Assembly: GCA_025997415.1 (NCBI GenBank) | Contig: BNUO01000087.1 | Coordinates: forward strand, 1-7,147 | Length of the DNA: 7,147 nucleotides | Reading direction: 5' to 3' | Source: Campylobacterota bacterium | GTDB taxonomy: Bacteria; Campylobacterota; Campylobacteria; Campylobacterales; SZUA-545 | The notes under the pieces: generated by a model | Database searches by the model: none | Seen by the model: the letters and a program-made list of their open reading frames with translations, nothing else | What the model was told of the DNA's origin: nothing | Translations under genes and position numbers: made by a program | In this document: positions 5,104 through 7,147 of the stretch, one piece after another | Numbering within the stretch: position 1 is the first letter of the stretch | Layout: each line of letters opens with the position of its first letter

Positions 5104-6027
5104 TTGCATAATTTTGTCTGTTAGCGTTAGCGCGGAGATAATTTGGCGGTAGTGCTCTATATCTTCATAGCCCAGTGATCGCGCTTTGCGATCTTTAAGC
5201 CATTTTTGCGCAGGCTGATAGCCGCCGATATAAAACTCCCAAGCAACCCTGCTCACTCCATCAAAATATTGCTCTTTGTTGATCCATACTTTGCCCTCCG
5301 CGAAGCTAACAATTTCTACTTCATTGCTTCCTGATTTTGGGAATAAGATGGCTTTTGTGTCGATCTCATCACTCTCTAGCAGATGGATTTTTCTAAGCCG
5401 TTCGCCTAAACTAACCAACTTCCAAAACTGCGCTTGATCGGTCGGGTATGGCACGCGCGGAAAATCGATCTTTAGAAACTCTTTGTAAGTTTCTCTATAA
5501 TTTGGAGAATGTAAAACGGCGTAGATATAATCAAAGATATTTTCAGGCGTTATCGCATCGTCATTGCGGACTTGATCAGCAATTTTACTCACAATTTTCT
5601 CGTTCAAATTAGCTGTTTTTTCCGTTTTTCCAAAATGATCATGATAAAGGTAGAGCGGATATAAAACTTCAGCGCCTTGCATACCTGGTCTTGTCCAAAC
5701 TCTTCTATCCACCATTTTAGACGAAAGAAAAATTGGTGTGGAACGATATTCATCAAATCCTCTTTTAGCGAGCAAGCCAATATTATCACTAAACATATGC
5801 TGCATAATTTTTTTACGAGTGCGTGCAACTTTTGTTTCATCATAATTGATAAATCTAGTATCAAATGGTCTGTACAGTATCTCTTGATTATAGTTTGTTT
5901 TGAACGGCTTCCAAGCAATTAATTCACCATCGTTTTGAGTTTCAACGCCGCTTGAGCTGACAATAAATAGTTCATTAAGTCCAAATCCTTTATTGTATTC
6001 TGTCTGTTCACTAAAATTTTTCGGCAC
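5077..6027 (-). CDS. Type ISP/IIG restriction-modification enzyme, C-terminal specificity part (frameshifted from upstream half)
   Basis: This is the 3' half of a large single-chain R-M gene and gives 316 residues from the GTG at 6027. It shows the target-recognition/C-terminal region of Type ISP-like enzymes: ILYRPFDTRFINYD (50-63), NIGLLAKRGFDE, PLYLYHDHFG, then ENIFDYIYAVLHSPNYRETY (about 163-182) and FLKIDFPRVPYP. Near the end come VAWEFYIGGYQPAQKWLKDR and GYEDIEHYRQII. These are, from memory, hallmarks of the family's C-terminal domain. GTG 6027 is almost certainly not a real start: it lies inside the phrase YFFVPKNFS, which continues the upstream frame once one T is removed from a T7 run. 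The region is AT-richer than the core genes. The last residues derive from a repeat copy. If the frameshift is real, this half would be silent or made only by slippage. Confidence 0.85.
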   Translation of the reverse strand: MPKNFSEQTEYNKGFGLNELFIVSSSGVETQNDGELIAWKPFKTNYNQEILYRPFDTRFINYDETKVARTRKKIMQHMFSDNIGLLAKRGFDEYRSTPIFLSSKMVDRRVWTRPGMQGAEVLYPLYLYHDHFGKTEKTANLNEKIVSKIADQVRNDDAITPENIFDYIYAVLHSPNYRETYKEFLKIDFPRVPYPTDQAQFWKLVSLGERLRKIHLLESDEIDTKAILFPKSGSNEVEIVSFAEGKVWINKEQYFDGVSRVAWEFYIGGYQPAQKWLKDRKARSLGYEDIEHYRQIISALTLTDKIMQEILQLHSV

Positions 6028-7147
6028 AAAAAAAGTAGTTTGGTTCGTTTGGAGTAAGCTCGATGAACTTAGTTGATAGTAGGTTGTGCTCGGCTAGAAA
6101 TTCGTATTTTGATTCTCGTTTGCCATATAGATCGCAATGATAGACTTTTGCCAGTTCGTCTTTTGGTTTTTGCCCGCTTTTTACAAAAATATTGATCGAC
6201 ACGCCCTGTTGAATATCAAATACATTTTCATCTTTTGAGCCATCGGGGCTTGTCTCTTTCTTCTTTGAGTTGCCGTGTAGATCGACTATATATATTTTAT
6301 CAAAACTACCAAGAAGTCTTTTTCTCATCTGTCGATGAGTAATGCCATCAATAAAACTATTATTTGAGATATATGCAAGTATTCCCTCGCCGTTTTTGTC
6401 GATATAAAACTGTCCAAAACGGATAAACTTAATATAATCATCGTCAAGATTGATCTTTTTTTCATTCAGATTCTTTTTATAATCGCTCAAAATATCTCTT
6501 ATCCATTCTCCATTATTTGAACTGCTAACGCTATACGGTGGATTGCCTAGTACAACCATAATCGGACTATCTTTTTTGATCGCGTTTGCTTCATTTGCTT
6601 CATTGGAAAGCCACTGCATAAACGGCGTCGTTTCGGCTTTTTTGTAATTTTCCAGCGAGTTGGTCAGATAGACATTTAGTCGTTTATCTTGGCTATTCTC
6701 AAATCCGGTTTCTTTAAGCACAATATCAAGTTTCAAATGTGCCATCGCATACGAAGCCATCAGTAGTTCAAAACCATTAATTCTAGGTATCAGGCAGTCG
6801 GTAACGAAGGAGTTCCAAGCGCCTTGATTGCCCTTGTTTTGCGCGTAAATCTCACGGATCACTTCCGCCAAAAATGTACCTGTGCCTGTGGCGGGGTCTA
6901 ATACTTGTACCTTATGAAACTCTTTATCGCCTTTCTTGACTTTTGAGGTGTCCGATAAGCCGTTTTTGAGCTTGAAATCATTTTTCAATACCTCATCGAC
7001 TGCGCGGACGATAAAACCAACAACAGGCTGCGGAGTATAATAAACGCCTTTTGATTTCCGCAGGCTTGGATCATACTCTTTTAGAAAAGTTTCGTAAAAG
7101 TGTATGGTTGGATCTTCTGTTTTGGTTGCCTTGCCGAAGTTTTGCAG
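6011..7147 (-). CDS. Type ISP/IIG restriction-modification enzyme, adenine methyltransferase part (open at the right edge)
   Basis: The frame is open from the window edge (7147) to a TAG at 6011-6013, giving 378 residues. The first visible part reads DPSLRKSKGVYYTPQPVVGFIV (26-47), the segment just before the methyltransferase core. Motif I is DPATGTGTF (84-92) and binds S-adenosylmethionine. Motif IV is NPPY (202-205), the catalytic signature of N6-adenine methyltransferases. YIKFIRFGQFYI and the later FVKSGQKP also fit Type ISP/IIG enzymes. An internal TTG at 6988 is not a start, because conserved sequence continues upstream of it. The nuclease, and the helicase domain if it is a Type ISP enzyme, would lie off the window. 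The end CAEKF is a frameshift product; the true continuation YFFVPKNFS lies in the overlapping frame. Such proteins cut unmethylated foreign DNA and protect the host by methylation. Confidence 0.87.
   Translation of the reverse strand: MQNFGKATKTEDPTIHFYETFLKEYDPSLRKSKGVYYTPQPVVGFIVRAVDEVLKNDFKLKNGLSDTSKVKKGDKEFHKVQVLDPATGTGTFLAEVIREIYAQNKGNQGAWNSFVTDCLIPRINGFELLMASYAMAHLKLDIVLKETGFENSQDKRLNVYLTNSLENYKKAETTPFMQWLSNEANEANAIKKDSPIMVVLGNPPYSVSSSNNGEWIRDILSDYKKNLNEKKINLDDDYIKFIRFGQFYIDKNGEGILAYISNNSFIDGITHRQMRKRLLGSFDKIYIVDLHGNSKKKETSPDGSKDENVFDIQQGVSINIFVKSGQKPKDELAKVYHCDLYGKRESKYEFLAEHNLLSTKFIELTPNEPNYFFCAEKF
6028..6034 (-). other. Frameshift site (T7 run) splitting the R-M gene
   Basis: The coding strand reads AAC-TAC-TTT-TTT-TGT-GCC and reaches a stop 4 codons later. 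With six T's it reads TAC-TTT-TTT-GTG-CCG (Tyr-Phe-Phe-Val-Pro), giving ELTPNEPNYFFVPKNFS, a well-conserved phrase of this enzyme family. The two halves overlap by 17 bases. Rejoined, the gene spans at least 689 codons within the window. Confidence 0.88.

Noticed and set aside
6011..6988. An independent methyltransferase gene starting at TTG 6988
   Set aside because: Conserved family sequence (GVYYTPQPVVGF) continues in frame upstream to the window edge, so 6988 is only an internal leucine codon.

Overview
The window looks like chromosomal DNA from a Campylobacterota (formerly Epsilonproteobacteria) bacterium. The main evidence is gene order. On the minus strand, fmt, birA, parA, parB, atpF', atpF and atpH follow each other in the order I recall from Helicobacter pylori and Campylobacter jejuni. 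A b' subunit gene and a signal-peptide-like N-terminus on the b subunit fit the same group. The genus cannot be told from the sequence.

Layout. Positions 1-4510 (minus strand) hold a tightly packed operon read from right to left: methionyl-tRNA formyltransferase (fmt), a catalytic-domain-only biotin protein ligase (birA), the chromosome segregation pair parA/parB, then the peripheral-stalk genes of F-type ATP synthase (atpF', atpF and the 5' part of atpH, which leaves the window). Genes overlap or abut, several starts are GTG or TTG, and a TATAAT box lies just upstream of fmt. Positions 4511-4631 are a divergent promoter region. Positions 4632-4856 (plus strand) encode a 74-residue ParD-like antitoxin with a good sigma70 promoter and ribosome binding site but no recognisable toxin. 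Positions 4895-5103 carry a small array of imperfect palindromic repeats of about 63-73 bp, flanked by partial copies. Positions 5077-7147 (minus strand) carry the C-terminal half of a large Type ISP/IIG restriction-modification enzyme (adenine methyltransferase plus specificity domain); its N-terminus lies beyond the right edge.

How it fits together. The left part is conserved core housekeeping: translation initiation, biotinylation, replicon segregation and ATP synthesis. The right part is accessory DNA: AT-richer, with about half the GATC density, a solitary antitoxin, a repeat array and an R-M gene whose last codons and stop come from a repeat copy. The repeats sit exactly at the junction between the two accessory genes, which suggests they took part in rearranging this locus.

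The most notable observation is that two genes, atpF' and the R-M gene, are each broken by one extra base in an A/T homopolymer. Removing one A from an A6 run restores the normal 140-residue b' subunit. Removing one T from a T7 run rejoins the R-M gene. They may be sequencing errors, transcriptional slippage sites or, for the R-M gene, a phase-variation switch.
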